DNA from: Tethya wilhelma | Lineage: Eukaryota; Porifera; Demospongiae; Tethyida; Tethyidae | NCBI GenBank assembly: GCA_964030475.1 | Contig: CAXIPT010000003.1 | Location: 4,948,706-5,012,705 of the forward strand | Direction: 5' to 3' | Length of the DNA stretch: 64,000 nucleotides | Part shown: piece after piece, positions 38,501 through 48,719 of the stretch | Numbering within the stretch: the first letter of the stretch is position 1 | Layout: every line of letters begins with the position of its first letter | Translations under genes and position numbers: made by a program | The notes under the pieces: model-generated | Told to the model about the DNA's origin: nothing | Databases searched by the model: none | What the model saw: only the letters and a program-made list of their open reading frames with translations

Positions 38501-41500
38501 TAGTGTGTCATTCTTTGTGTGAGTGAGCTAACACTGTCCTCCTGTATGTGAGTGTGTAATGTTACGTATTGTGTATACGAGAAATAGTTATCGGTACAGC
38601 TAGTGTCTATATATACAAGTATATGTATGACTGGTGAAAACATTTTTCTGTCAAGCCATCACAATCTCCATGGCAGTCACAGCTAGCTGGCTAGCTACAT
38701 CCTTGCAGTGTGTGGGACACAATATAATACTCCATGATATAATAGACCACAACTGCCCATTGTTCAGTCATGGCCTAACCACTTGTTCACGTATCACTGA
38801 TGTAATTACACCCAACTCAATTGTTCACTTGAGCACTCGGTCCAAGTATATCGTGTACTTCATTCACCACTCAATGCACACACTCACTAAGTACTCCAAC
38901 CCCTGCCCAAATGAATGCCAATTGTTGTTGCCGAGCTACTTACGAATCTCATTCACTCGACTGCGTATGTCTGTATCCGCATGTGTGTGCCCCTCATTGT
39001 ATGTGTGTGTGTCGGTTGGCATGCTACCACACCACTGACTCTGGTTCACCTTGGTTTCCTTGTCAAGGAGGGGGCGATGAGTGATTCCAGTGGTAACTCG
39101 TACATGCACCACTTTGTAGCGGAAACACGCATCACTGTCCAGAAGACACCCCGTTGATTGACCAACTTTGGTCATGAAATGCGACGGTTGGTGATTCTTG
39201 AGTGTGATTGTGCAAGTGGCAGGCAAGTGATTCATTCGTGACTTGCTATATGTGTATATGTGTGCACAATTCCGATACGGGTAATTGTTAATATGTTTGT
39301 CATGCATGCTATGTATGGTTGTGTGGAATGAGCATTCAATGTGTTGCATGTGTGGGACTGTTTCAATACGTTTCAGTGCGTGTTGTTATCAAAAATGGCA
39401 ACATAGTACATTCGGCTATATAGTTCCACTTTCCTTCGTTGTACTTGTTTAGCATGTGTTGCCCGTGTCTCTCGTTTTTTCCTATTTTTTTGAAAGTCTT
39501 TAATTTGATACTAATTGTCCAATCACTCACTTACGTCAGAGTGTACACGGATGGACCACACAAAGTTTGGGTTTTCTGTTTGTAATCTAATTTTTGCAAT
39601 GCTGGCGATAGTGTTGGAGTCTGGGGGTATTGCTCAATACTACTGCTATGCTGTGTGTGTTTAGGGCTAAAACTATCAAGTCAAAACACACAGTCCAATG
39701 TCAAACAAACTCGACTCATGTGACCTTATTAGGCACATGTTCCTTAGGGACTGGGTCCAGCTTACTCTCTGTATGTACTGGAGGTGCTCATTAATTATGC
39801 ATGCCAAGCTGTGCCCTCTCTGAGCTGCCAAGAGAGTGGTTTTGCTCTAATCTGATTAGTGCTGTGAGCAGCATTTGTTGCCGCTCTGCCCTACTTCCCA
39901 CCTTGGTCAAACTGATTGCATTATTAGCCAATGAGGTGTTCTGATTGGTCTCCAAGGCTTGTGGCCTGTTGCTATGTAGTCTATTGAAGTACTGTTGTGG
40001 AACCTCCAGGTCGTGAATATCATTATAGTTGCCGTTTGATATGAGCTGTCCCATGGTGGTTGTATTGGTGACTTCATACATGCATGTGTTCGTCAATTAG
40101 CAATATCTGCAACATTACATACATGTGTTGTCATTTTTAAAAATTTTGCTGACTAACTGAATATGTACTGTAGAGTGTAATGGGATGGTACAGTGGTACA
40201 TTTGGGTATTCATGTACTTGATTCAATTATCTTGGGACATTGACTCTTTGCAGAGGTGGAGGGAAATGCTCATGATGACTGTAAATACTCATTGTGTCAT
40301 GCTATACATTGGACGTACTCACTTTACTACGGCTGGTCAAGTATTGCTTGCTTCATAAAAAATAAACGCTCTGCTTTTGGTTAAGCAGAACATTTTGTGG
40401 TCTACGGTCCATTTGCACGAAGGAATCAGATACCCCCGTTCGTATTGTGCTACTGTATGTGTGTATGATCACATGTCTCTTGTTTGATGTTGTATGCCAT
40501 TTTGCTTGAGTAGACATCGCCAATCTGTCTGATAATTTTCCCTCTAGCTAGCGACATCGCTGCGAGTATCCCTCATCTAGTGCACTCTATAGCTTCATAA
40601 TTCTATTTCAAAGGCATCCATGCGTGCATACACATGTATGTATGTACGTACACACGTACTCGTACTGTAGGTACACCCTGTGATGATAGCCTTTATCGAT
40701 TGTAGCGTTGTCGTGGACAATGAAGGAACAATTTGTAGTTGTACTCTCGTCCATGTCCGCTGTGAGCACGGTACATGTGTGGCCCATTGTGTGTAGAGTG
40801 TGATTGAGAGCCACCCTTTATTATAACCATAGATATCCGTGTTTTTAACATACTCACTAGGACTTTGTACTTGTTACAGCTGTTGAGGTCGAGTGTCTGC
40901 TTACACTTCAATTTCTATTTTTAAAAAAGTGATTTGCTTTATTATAATTTTTTCTCCCATTTCACATGGAACCATTAATTGTAGCTGTAAAGATCTTGAA
41001 TTGGATATCCACACTGACATATGTGTGTGTAACACAATATGTCATGGACACCAGCTCAGGTTACATGCCACCAGTGTAGCTCAGCAAAAGTTTAGTCTTC
41101 ACATTTGATCCACCCACTTTTTCAAACATTGTTATAAATTTATCGCTGTATTATTTGAATTGCTTACTACTTACTGGTATCATTTGCTCAGTGTGTTTAT
41201 TTTTTGTGTTGCTATAGCCTTTCAAGGATGAACCCTGGATTGTGAGGTTCCAGTTACTAAATTGTTAATTCTTAACATAATCTTGCCATTTATTTACAAA
41301 CTATGTTGAGCTGTATGGTTTTAGATTGCTTCCAAACCTTTAAACTTCAAAAGCCTCTCTGTCAACTCATTCCTTCTAGATCAAGAACTTGTAGGGAGTC
41401 CAGAGTGTTGCTGAGGATTGTATGTGCCTATGATGTGCCTATGTATGCAGTCATAACTCAATAAGAGAGCACTTAGAAGAGCATTAATGTTTAGTGTGTG

Positions 41501-41839
41501 CTCTCAGATTGCTAGACTACATCTGCCCTATCCTTTTCCTGTTTCTAAGTGCACAGTGCCAGCAACTCTATTATTACATTTTGTACTTTCTTATTCTTTT
41601 TCTTTTTGGAAATTAACATGCTCTTCCTTGGGTGGGGTATGTGTCATACAAGAGAGTCAATTGTGAGCAGCCAACTGTGTTACTTGTCTGTGGTGCCAAT
41701 CTTCTGGGGGGTTGATACAAGTTCTAATGTTGTTTGCTGAGGGGAGTCCAAGAGAGCTTCTAAAGTGCTTCAATTGCTCTCTCTCTCTTCTGTGTGGAAA
41801 TGCATTGTACATGTGAAGTAGATGGTGGTGTGTGACACA

Positions 41840-41882
<43 letters not shown>

Positions 41883-43705
41883 CAGACTCTCTCCATCTGA
41901 TAATGAAAACCAGAACACAGATTGGACAGTCTGTTGATAGTGTACAGTCCACAAGTATGTGCCAGTGTTATGATAACTCTCCACCACTGTTACCACATAC
42001 CCACTGATAGCGTGCTTCTCTGGAGGACCATTGGGGACAACAATACAAAGGACTGTAGTCTCTATGAACTCTGTACACTCATAATGGTAGGGTTTGCTAC
42101 ACTTTTTAGTAATGTCTCTTGTTGCTATGTAGAAGAGTGGTGTTGCAGTTATGGGATTGCTCTAGCTGGTGTCCCTAAAAGGTGTCCTCAGGCTACGTTT
42201 CTTCTTTTCCCTGGAGCTGTTTTCTTATGGACATGAGCGGTAGAGGTTCATCTTTCTGATGTTGGGAACCATAAATGAATTACCACCAATTCAAGATACA
42301 CCCTGGAGCAAGATTTTCCTTGAACTGTGTAAACACCAAAGAGCTCTGGTTTGGATTGGGAACTGCTGTAGAAGCGGTGGTTGTGTAGCAGCCTGGTTCT
42401 AGAAATGACTTGGTGGTTACCCTGTGGTTTACCTTTCTTCACAGTCAGTGTTCTCCCTTATTAAGTTTTCAACAAGCATCCTTAAACTGGCCATGCAACC
42501 ACAAGCCAGTTAGAGCAACAACTTTACTGCTCTACTGCTCACACACAATAAATGAGACCAACACTTTTTAACCACTCTTGGGTGTCTTTTTGGGTATCAT
42601 GTCTGTATGCATGTATGTATGTATGTATGCATGGATGTATGGGATTGTTATTGCTTGAAGAAAGGATATAGCCTTGTGATGGGTAGCCAGCATATTGGAG
42701 ACAGTGTATTCATTCGATTCGCTTGACTGAGTGTTGTCTCTTAAACTGGACATAAATACGATTGCCTGACTCTTATCTTCTCATTGTTTAGCTGTGTATT
42801 ATCATTAGTGGTGTTTGTATTGAAGTGTCCAGTTACCTCACTGTCTTATTGTTTTGAGATATTGTGTGTCAATATTTTGATATTGGTGATAACTTTGCTT
42901 AGGCATTGTGTCACATATGGCAGTGGACTTGTGCAGTTTACTACTGCTTACACAATGTCGGCACTTTGCCGGCACTATTTCTGTTTGTTCAGTAACTATC
43001 ACCTACCAAATTTCTCATGGACACACACAGTCAGCCGCAAACACGAGCAGATAAATTAATACTGCTCTTAATATTACAATTTTTGTGTGTACTCTGATAC
43101 GATCTTTATGCACGCACACACACCCCTGTAGTCAATCATCCGTGTCGAATGAAGACAAAGCAGATTTCAATCTAATTGGTGAAAAGACAATCCACTCTAA
43201 TGCTCTAATTGATACAAAGACAAATGCTCCAATTGAGGGGGATGTTAGTACTGATTCAAATGAACTGTGGGAATGTCATTCTGAGGTGGACACTGCTCCC
43301 GATGCTCAGGCCTCAAGATATCAGAGCAGTGAGTCAACCACCAGCACCACCACCGGTGGGGAATCTGAAGTGGAAGAGGTTTCTGATCCTCCTATTGAAG
43401 TCATAGCTAGTTTGGAACAGACTGTTCTTCAGGAGAGCTGTATCGATGATGATGATGATAATGATGGCAGTGAAGATGGTGGTGACATTGAGCCTACAGA
43501 CGTGAACAGTGGAGGTGTGTGGTTAAATGACAGCTTGAGCAAAGAGCTGACGGACATGCTACTGGAGCTGAGAAGGGCAGCTCAACTGGAGACCGAGAGA
43601 GATGTAGTTATCTTTGGCGGTGTAAACACTCAGGAAGATGTGGTGGACTATTTGTGGGATGAATTCGACGATCATTCTGACCTAGAACGAAACAGTGTTC
43701 GATAA
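22640..43705 (+). CDS. Mitochondrial MTERF-domain protein with acidic C-terminal extension
   Basis: MTERF-fold nucleic-acid-binding protein, probably acting on mitochondrial transcription or ribosomes. Twelve exons: 22640-23518, 23593-23647, 23781-23911, 23967-24090, 24210-24328, 24422-24490, 24712-24875, 24948-25004, 28602-28668, 32195-32263, 32353-32444, 43132-43705. They total 2400 nt, giving 799 residues, with every junction in phase. The N-terminus (MALATRLFSLVSTRSSR) is basic, without acids and Ser/Leu-rich, typical of a mitochondrial presequence. A Lys-rich linker follows. From about residue 205 there are repeated MTERF helical motifs with hydrophobic-Pro signatures (LPCFPLFLL, HPHIFTI, HFPILLST, YPEVLQL, NPHLLLG, SPSILLQS). 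Exons 9-10 supply the last repeat (LIQARCSFARKHN) and the usual end (LEDLFGTTDEEFASL). The last two exons add about 220 acidic, Ser-rich residues, ending LWDEFDDHSDLERNSVR. I cannot assign it to MTERF1-4. Confidence 0.8.
25101..25278. mobile_element. MITE-like element, GTACCTTAA ends
   Basis: The left end gtaccttaaggttactatta and the reverse complement of the right end gtaccttaaagtttctatta match. Internal inverted copies of TTAATTTTAGCG are also present. Non-coding, inside MTERF intron 8. Confidence 0.65.
28269..28310. repeat. Short perfect hairpin
   Basis: ccatagataatagaga and tctctattatctatgg are exact inverted copies separated by about 10 bases. It could be a small fold-back element; no function is visible. 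Confidence 0.6.
28669..32194 (+). other. MTERF intron 9 (3.5 kb)
   Basis: No supported gene on either strand. It holds a GT microsatellite (about 30835-30872) and a CT microsatellite (about 32040-32095), the latter about 100 bp before the acceptor at 32195. Confidence 0.55.
32600..32670. mobile_element. Palindromic MITE, TAGCCTCG family, with 9-bp TSD
   Basis: Arms tagcctcttccctaggctcc and its inverse around a loop. TGTAAAGTG flanks both sides (32591-32599 and 32671-32679). Confidence 0.8.
36755..37140. repeat. Long imperfect inverted repeat (fold-back)
   Basis: Left arm 36755-36930 and right arm 36965-37140 are inverted copies with scattered mismatches. For example caggcagccttggacgtacg on the left matches caggcagtcttggacgcacg read inverted from the right. 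The spacer is about 35 bp. No transposase frame inside; probably a fold-back or MITE-type element. Confidence 0.7.
39791..40081 (-). CDS. Nested small open frame, possible receptor-tail exon
   Basis: A minus-strand frame from ATG 40081 encodes 96 residues. It has balanced composition and tyrosine motifs (YEV, NYNDI, QQYFNRL), unlike the repeat-derived frames nearby. No family recognised, no transmembrane segment found next to it, and no convincing splice site. A stop codon lies just upstream of the frame. It may be chance or a decayed exon. Confidence 0.25.
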   Translation of the reverse strand: MYEVTNTTTMGQLISNGNYNDIHDLEVPQQYFNRLHSNRPQALETNQNTSLANNAISLTKVGSRAERQQMLLTALIRLEQNHSLGSSERAQLGMHN

Positions 43706-44629
43706 AAAAATCAATTTGTATCATTAAAAGTTTATGTTTGTAACACTTTTCCCCATGTCTGTCTAATGAAGCAACTGTAATAGTAAATATTTAATTTTCT
43801 TTGACGTCACACTACCTGCATGTGAGGCCAAATAGGAATCTCCGGCCCCTCTTTGCTGTTTATGCTTGTTTGGTTGGATGTTTACTTGTTGGTGGGGCTT
43901 GTCGAGGTACAAGCTTGTCTGTTCCACCTAATTGACTACATACCTACCTATTGTCCGGTGCCAATTTTCAATATGTTTATCTTGTAATGTGCATGGTGTA
44001 TTATTATGTGGACACAAATCTACAACAGGAGAGCTAGAAGGGACTATTGATGAACAACCTCAAAACAGTTGATGCCAATTGTTGGAGTGTGTTGGTGTTT
44101 ACTTGAATTTGCGTGGGTGGTCAATGTGAATGAATTTTTTTCCAAGTTTGCACCTAAACCTAAAATTAGTGTGAGCATAATTGTCAGTGTTTTCTCCAGC
44201 ACCATCAATTTCATATAGGTCTTCTTTTAATTTATTGCTTTACTTTTTTTACAAACTATATACAGCAAGCAAGCTTTTCTCATGCAGTGATAGAAATTAG
44301 ATACACCAAACAATTAATAGCATGCACTTCCCAAATTAGATTTATACTTGACAGTTTTTATGGATCAATAAGAATTCCTTTTTTTTAGTTTTCCAGTTTT
44401 GAGAATATTGATATGAACAATTCAAACCACACACACAATAGACATAAAGAAGATACCAATCAGTAAATGAAAAAAGAAGAAAAAGATAATTATAACAATC
44501 ATTGGTGGATAAAACAATAATTATAAGATTGATTTGGTATCCTAAAGCGAATGGTGCCATAATAATACTGAACATGACAAGAGAGAGACAGAGAAAGAAA
44601 AAGAGAATGAGGGAGAGAGAATAGAGGAG
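43706..44629. other. 3' ends between convergent MTERF and phosphatase genes
   Basis: Non-coding. An ATTAAA hexamer about 20 bp after the MTERF stop (about 43724) is a possible polyadenylation signal. The rest is AT-rich with no motif seen. Confidence 0.45.
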
Positions 44630-45697
44630 TTAAGCTGCTAGAACACATGGTCGTGGTACAACAGGAGTAAGAAAACACTCAACAGGACTACCTACATGAC
44701 TACCGAATCCAGAATCAGCAGGACTTGGTCGAAGACTGCATTCATACTCTAGCAGTTGTCCCATGAAACTAAAGTTAGGTGAAATGTTTGGTTTTCTCTG
44801 TTTCACGAATTCATAAGCTGAGTCTAGTGTGTGATTGTAATACTTCATGAGATAAGCAATGATGACTGTGACTGATCTTGACATGCCAGCATGGCAATGG
44901 ACCAGGACTTTCTCTCCGCACATCCTTGCTTCTTCAATAAAGTGGAAGGCTTCAGGTAAATACTTGAGCATGTCAACTTCATGTGAATCTTCTACAGCAA
45001 TCTGCTTGTATGTGAAGCCATCATCTTTAAATTGGTTAGGGATTGATGAGGTTACGTTTAGAACTCTGGTGATCTTGTTCTCCTTCAGACTAGGGAGGCA
45101 AGATGCCACTTTCCTACACCCAAGGTAGAGATGTGGAAGTATCTCAAACGGTCTGTCTTTATTTGCGTTAGGTGAAGATTCTTCTTCAGATGAAGAGCCA
45201 GAGTCTGACATTGATTGAAAAGTGAGATTAGAGACTTGTAGTACCAAACTGCTCGGTCGCTTTTGTAATAGAAGTTTACTGGATTCTTGTACACATAGTT
45301 CGGAATAAAGGTTCTGGAAGTTTTCGTAACCGTGTGAAAGAAAAGCAACGAACTTGCAATCTTTACACAGCTTCTTTAGCAACATTGCTGCAGTGGATTC
45401 ACTGGAAAGGACATCAGTGGTTGGTGAGTTGGAATCGAGCACAACTACGTGTACTCTGTCCGATTCTCTAGCCTTTGCGTACTTGGTTTTGTCTTCAGGT
45501 AAATGTAACAAGCTCTCGATCTTTAGAGTACCATTCTTTAATCTTCTGAGAGCAATGCCTCCTGTACAACATACATTCACGGAGCCGTAGATATACCCTT
45601 CGTTGTATAGTTCGGTGCTACGGGTGTCTAGAATGAGGAGTGAATCTTCAGCCGAATCTGCTTTCTCGGCTAACCATTTAGCATCAACGAGCTTCAT
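44630..45697 (-). CDS. DUSP6/7/9-like MAP-kinase phosphatase (MKP-3 type)
   Basis: Dual-specificity phosphatase predicted to dephosphorylate ERK-type MAP kinases in the cytoplasm. Single exon, 355 residues from the ATG at 45697. The N-terminal rhodanese-like CH2 domain (about 1-135) carries the kinase-interaction motif LRRLKNGTLKIESLL (about 50-64), closely like the DUSP6 motif. LLKKLCKDCKFVAFLSHGYE also follows DUSP6. After an acidic-Ser linker (SDSGSSSEEE) the catalytic domain starts at PFEILPHLYLGC. The active site is HCHAGMSRS with Cys268 and Arg274, the general acid is likely Asp237, and ISPNFSFMGQLLEYE is diagnostic of the family. The frame stays open upstream without an ATG and meets a possible acceptor (ctttgcag, about 45740), so a short 5' exon cannot be excluded. 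Diverges from RPL29. Confidence 0.9.
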   Translation of the reverse strand: MKLVDAKWLAEKADSAEDSLLILDTRSTELYNEGYIYGSVNVCCTGGIALRRLKNGTLKIESLLHLPEDKTKYAKARESDRVHVVVLDSNSPTTDVLSSESTAAMLLKKLCKDCKFVAFLSHGYENFQNLYSELCVQESSKLLLQKRPSSLVLQVSNLTFQSMSDSGSSSEEESSPNANKDRPFEILPHLYLGCRKVASCLPSLKENKITRVLNVTSSIPNQFKDDGFTYKQIAVEDSHEVDMLKYLPEAFHFIEEARMCGEKVLVHCHAGMSRSVTVIIAYLMKYYNHTLDSAYEFVKQRKPNISPNFSFMGQLLEYECSLRPSPADSGFGSHVGSPVECFLTPVVPRPCVLAA

Positions 45698-46048
45698 GTT
45701 TTTCTTTGTATCAACGTGATAAGCTTCGAGGTCAAATGACTGCAAAGTTGTAAACTGTCCCCAAACACAGTCAGAGATGTTTTTATTGCACTTCAGCTGG
45801 GCAAAAGCGGAAGTATATTAGCCCACGAGGACTAAATTACCGATTTACATATTGTATTGCTGTGCGCCATGTGGCCGCAAATATTTGTGTTGACCAATCA
45901 CAGCGCAGATTTTGCTACAAGCTGTACTGCAACAACTTGCGGTTTTACGGCCGCACGGTGGCGCCAGCCAAAAATAGAGGAGGATGCCCCTGACGCATAG
46001 CGCTATATAGCCCGAGTAATCAAAATCTGTTGGCAATGACGTAATGTT

Positions 46049-46228
46049 CTCTTTCTGAACTTTGGCTGGCTGTCCATGTGGAGGTGAGTATACTGTAGAA
46101 AAATCTTTGTAAATCGGGAAGCTTCTTGTATTTGAATGGCATTTAACTGTTCTGTTTTACTCAAAATGCATTTCTTTTACTATTTTAGGATTGTACAGTG
46201 ATCACGCAGTGAAGCAGAGTACTGGAAA
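46049..46228 (+). promoter_or_regulatory. RPL29 5'TOP leader exon, leader intron and 5' UTR
   Basis: CTCTTTCT at 46049-46056 is a 5'-terminal oligopyrimidine tract, the mTOR-responsive translation signal of ribosomal-protein mRNAs. The leader exon ends at about 46083 (gag|gtgagt) and the second part resumes at 46189 (tattttag|gattg), 40 bp before the ATG. Confidence 0.6.
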
Positions 46229-46629
<401 letters not shown>

Positions 46630-46802
46630 GGATCAAAATGTTGTTTATGTCTACACAAAATGATTTTATAAATCCCTCAATATGTTTATACACGTGTTTA
46701 GACCCCGCCCCCTTAATATGCTGCGCTCTAATTAGAGAACTCCTTTTGGATGAGCTTGTACTTGTCCTGGCTGTGATCTCGGCGTCCTTCTCTGCCGCCA
46801 TC

Positions 46803-48663
46803 ATGGAGAGGACGGTGAAAGGAAGACTGAAGACCTTAGAAGCAAGTCTCGAAGCTCAAATTGCTGAGATGAGAGCTGATATTAGTGATAAAGACTTGCT
46901 TGAAGCTGCCAAGTCAGGGAGGTGTGTGCAAACACTGTAGCTGTACCAAGTGTGAAATAACTCATACAATTCATAGCAATTATTATTATTATACTTGCCA
47001 TTCCTAAATGCAAGCTTTGGCATTGCAATGGATGTTAGGAAATTATGAGCTGTGCATGCATGCACTAGTTTACTGGTTGCCATGGTAACTGTGGTATATT
47101 ATACTACAACTAAAATTAATGTAAAAACACTAAAACAATGCCTTTTCACAAACTGGCATCATTACATTTGGTCTTCTGTTTGTAGTTCCTTAGGTTTTGT
47201 GAAGACTGCTGAGGAGTATCGCCGTGATCGAGAGCTAAGCCTCAATGCACTGCTCAATGTAAGTTCCACCTGCCACGTAGCTGTCCATTGTCTTCTAGTG
47301 CTTCAAACATTGGTTCCTTAATGTTAATGTAGCATGTATCATGCATCCCTATCTGCTTGCAAAACTATAAAGCTTCACGGTATATTTTTCAAGTGTATTT
47401 TGTGGCGCTTTGCACAATTCAAGTAGTGGATTTTGGTAGTCACTTTGTCGTGTGTTAATGCCTATGAGGATATGTCAGTATAATTGCTTGCATTTAAACT
47501 TCCATGCTCTATTGAATTAGTATTATGTGTTTGTGGTTTAGGTTGACACTTGAAGTGATAAGTGACCGGTAGTTGGAAGATATTAGCATGGTCTATTGTT
47601 TATTACTGTTTGGGGGAGTTATGGTTACAGTGTTCACTAGGTACAGGCATTTGCCTGTGCCATATTTTCTTCTGTTACCAAGATACGTGGAAAAAATAAA
47701 CAGTGATATAATTTCAGTGCCCATTCGTGGATGTGAATTACACGTCATGCATGTGAGCACATCCTTACAGTAAGCATGGCTACTATTAATTGTGTAACAA
47801 TATTTGAAATAATTTCAGTCCTACCCACTCTTATATTGATTGTGAAATGATATTTTTCAATCACCTCTCCTCTTTGGGTGTTCTAGTATTTGCCTCTGGT
47901 TGGTAACATGGGTGGAGTGCTCTGTGGGAGACACAAACTAATTACATCCCTAATCACCGTGCCGGTGATCCCACGTCTTACTACATGTAAGAATGTCACT
48001 GGCAGTCAAACATTGGGAGCATTCTTCAACGCCTACTGTCTGCGGTGACTTGTTCGAAGGGTGTTTGGAAAAAAAATTAGTGTTGGGTAAACACTGGAAT
48101 GAGCTGTACACTTGTTGATGTGTGAAGACATAAATGACGTACAGCAGGTATAATATCCAACAGGTTCTTGGACATGTGCCGACCTTCAAGAGTATACTGT
48201 TGTGTGTGTGCATAACTCTGAAAGAGTGTTTTCAGTTTTATCTGTCATCATGGTATGCAGCTGTGTTCACTTAACTATTGTGATGCATACACACCGAGTG
48301 TCAACTGAGTAGATTGTTTTCTGGCAGTGCTCCAGTTCTGTTGTCTCAATATTGTATATCTCATTTGTTAAGCTTGTGCTGTGTGCATGCAATCCATAAT
48401 GGCATCAATTAGAAGAAGAAAATTTTTATGACTTGATGTGATTTTAATCGGATTTCTATGGCCACTTGATAATGGTTGTGTTTTGTGACGTGTGTCACAG
48501 TGTGTGTGCGTACATTTGTGCATAGGTGTGAGTTATTAGTCTTTGATTGTGTGTGTACGTCACACGCATACAACAATGCTATTTGCAAACAAGCGCACAC
48601 TTGTGTGCTCATATATCTCAAGTTCTCTCACTCATTCGTTGCGCACAACCATACACAACCACA

Positions 48664-48719
<56 letters not shown>

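Larger units (their letters stand above)
32445..43131 (+). other. MTERF intron 11 (10.7 kb)
   Basis: Largest intron of the window. It contains a TAGCCTCG-family MITE with target duplication (32600-32670), a 385-bp fold-back (36755-37140), several GT/CA microsatellites (35215-35300, 35457-35501, 41841-41879) and one nested minus-strand open frame (39791-40081). Otherwise AT-rich with no recognised gene. Confidence 0.55.
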
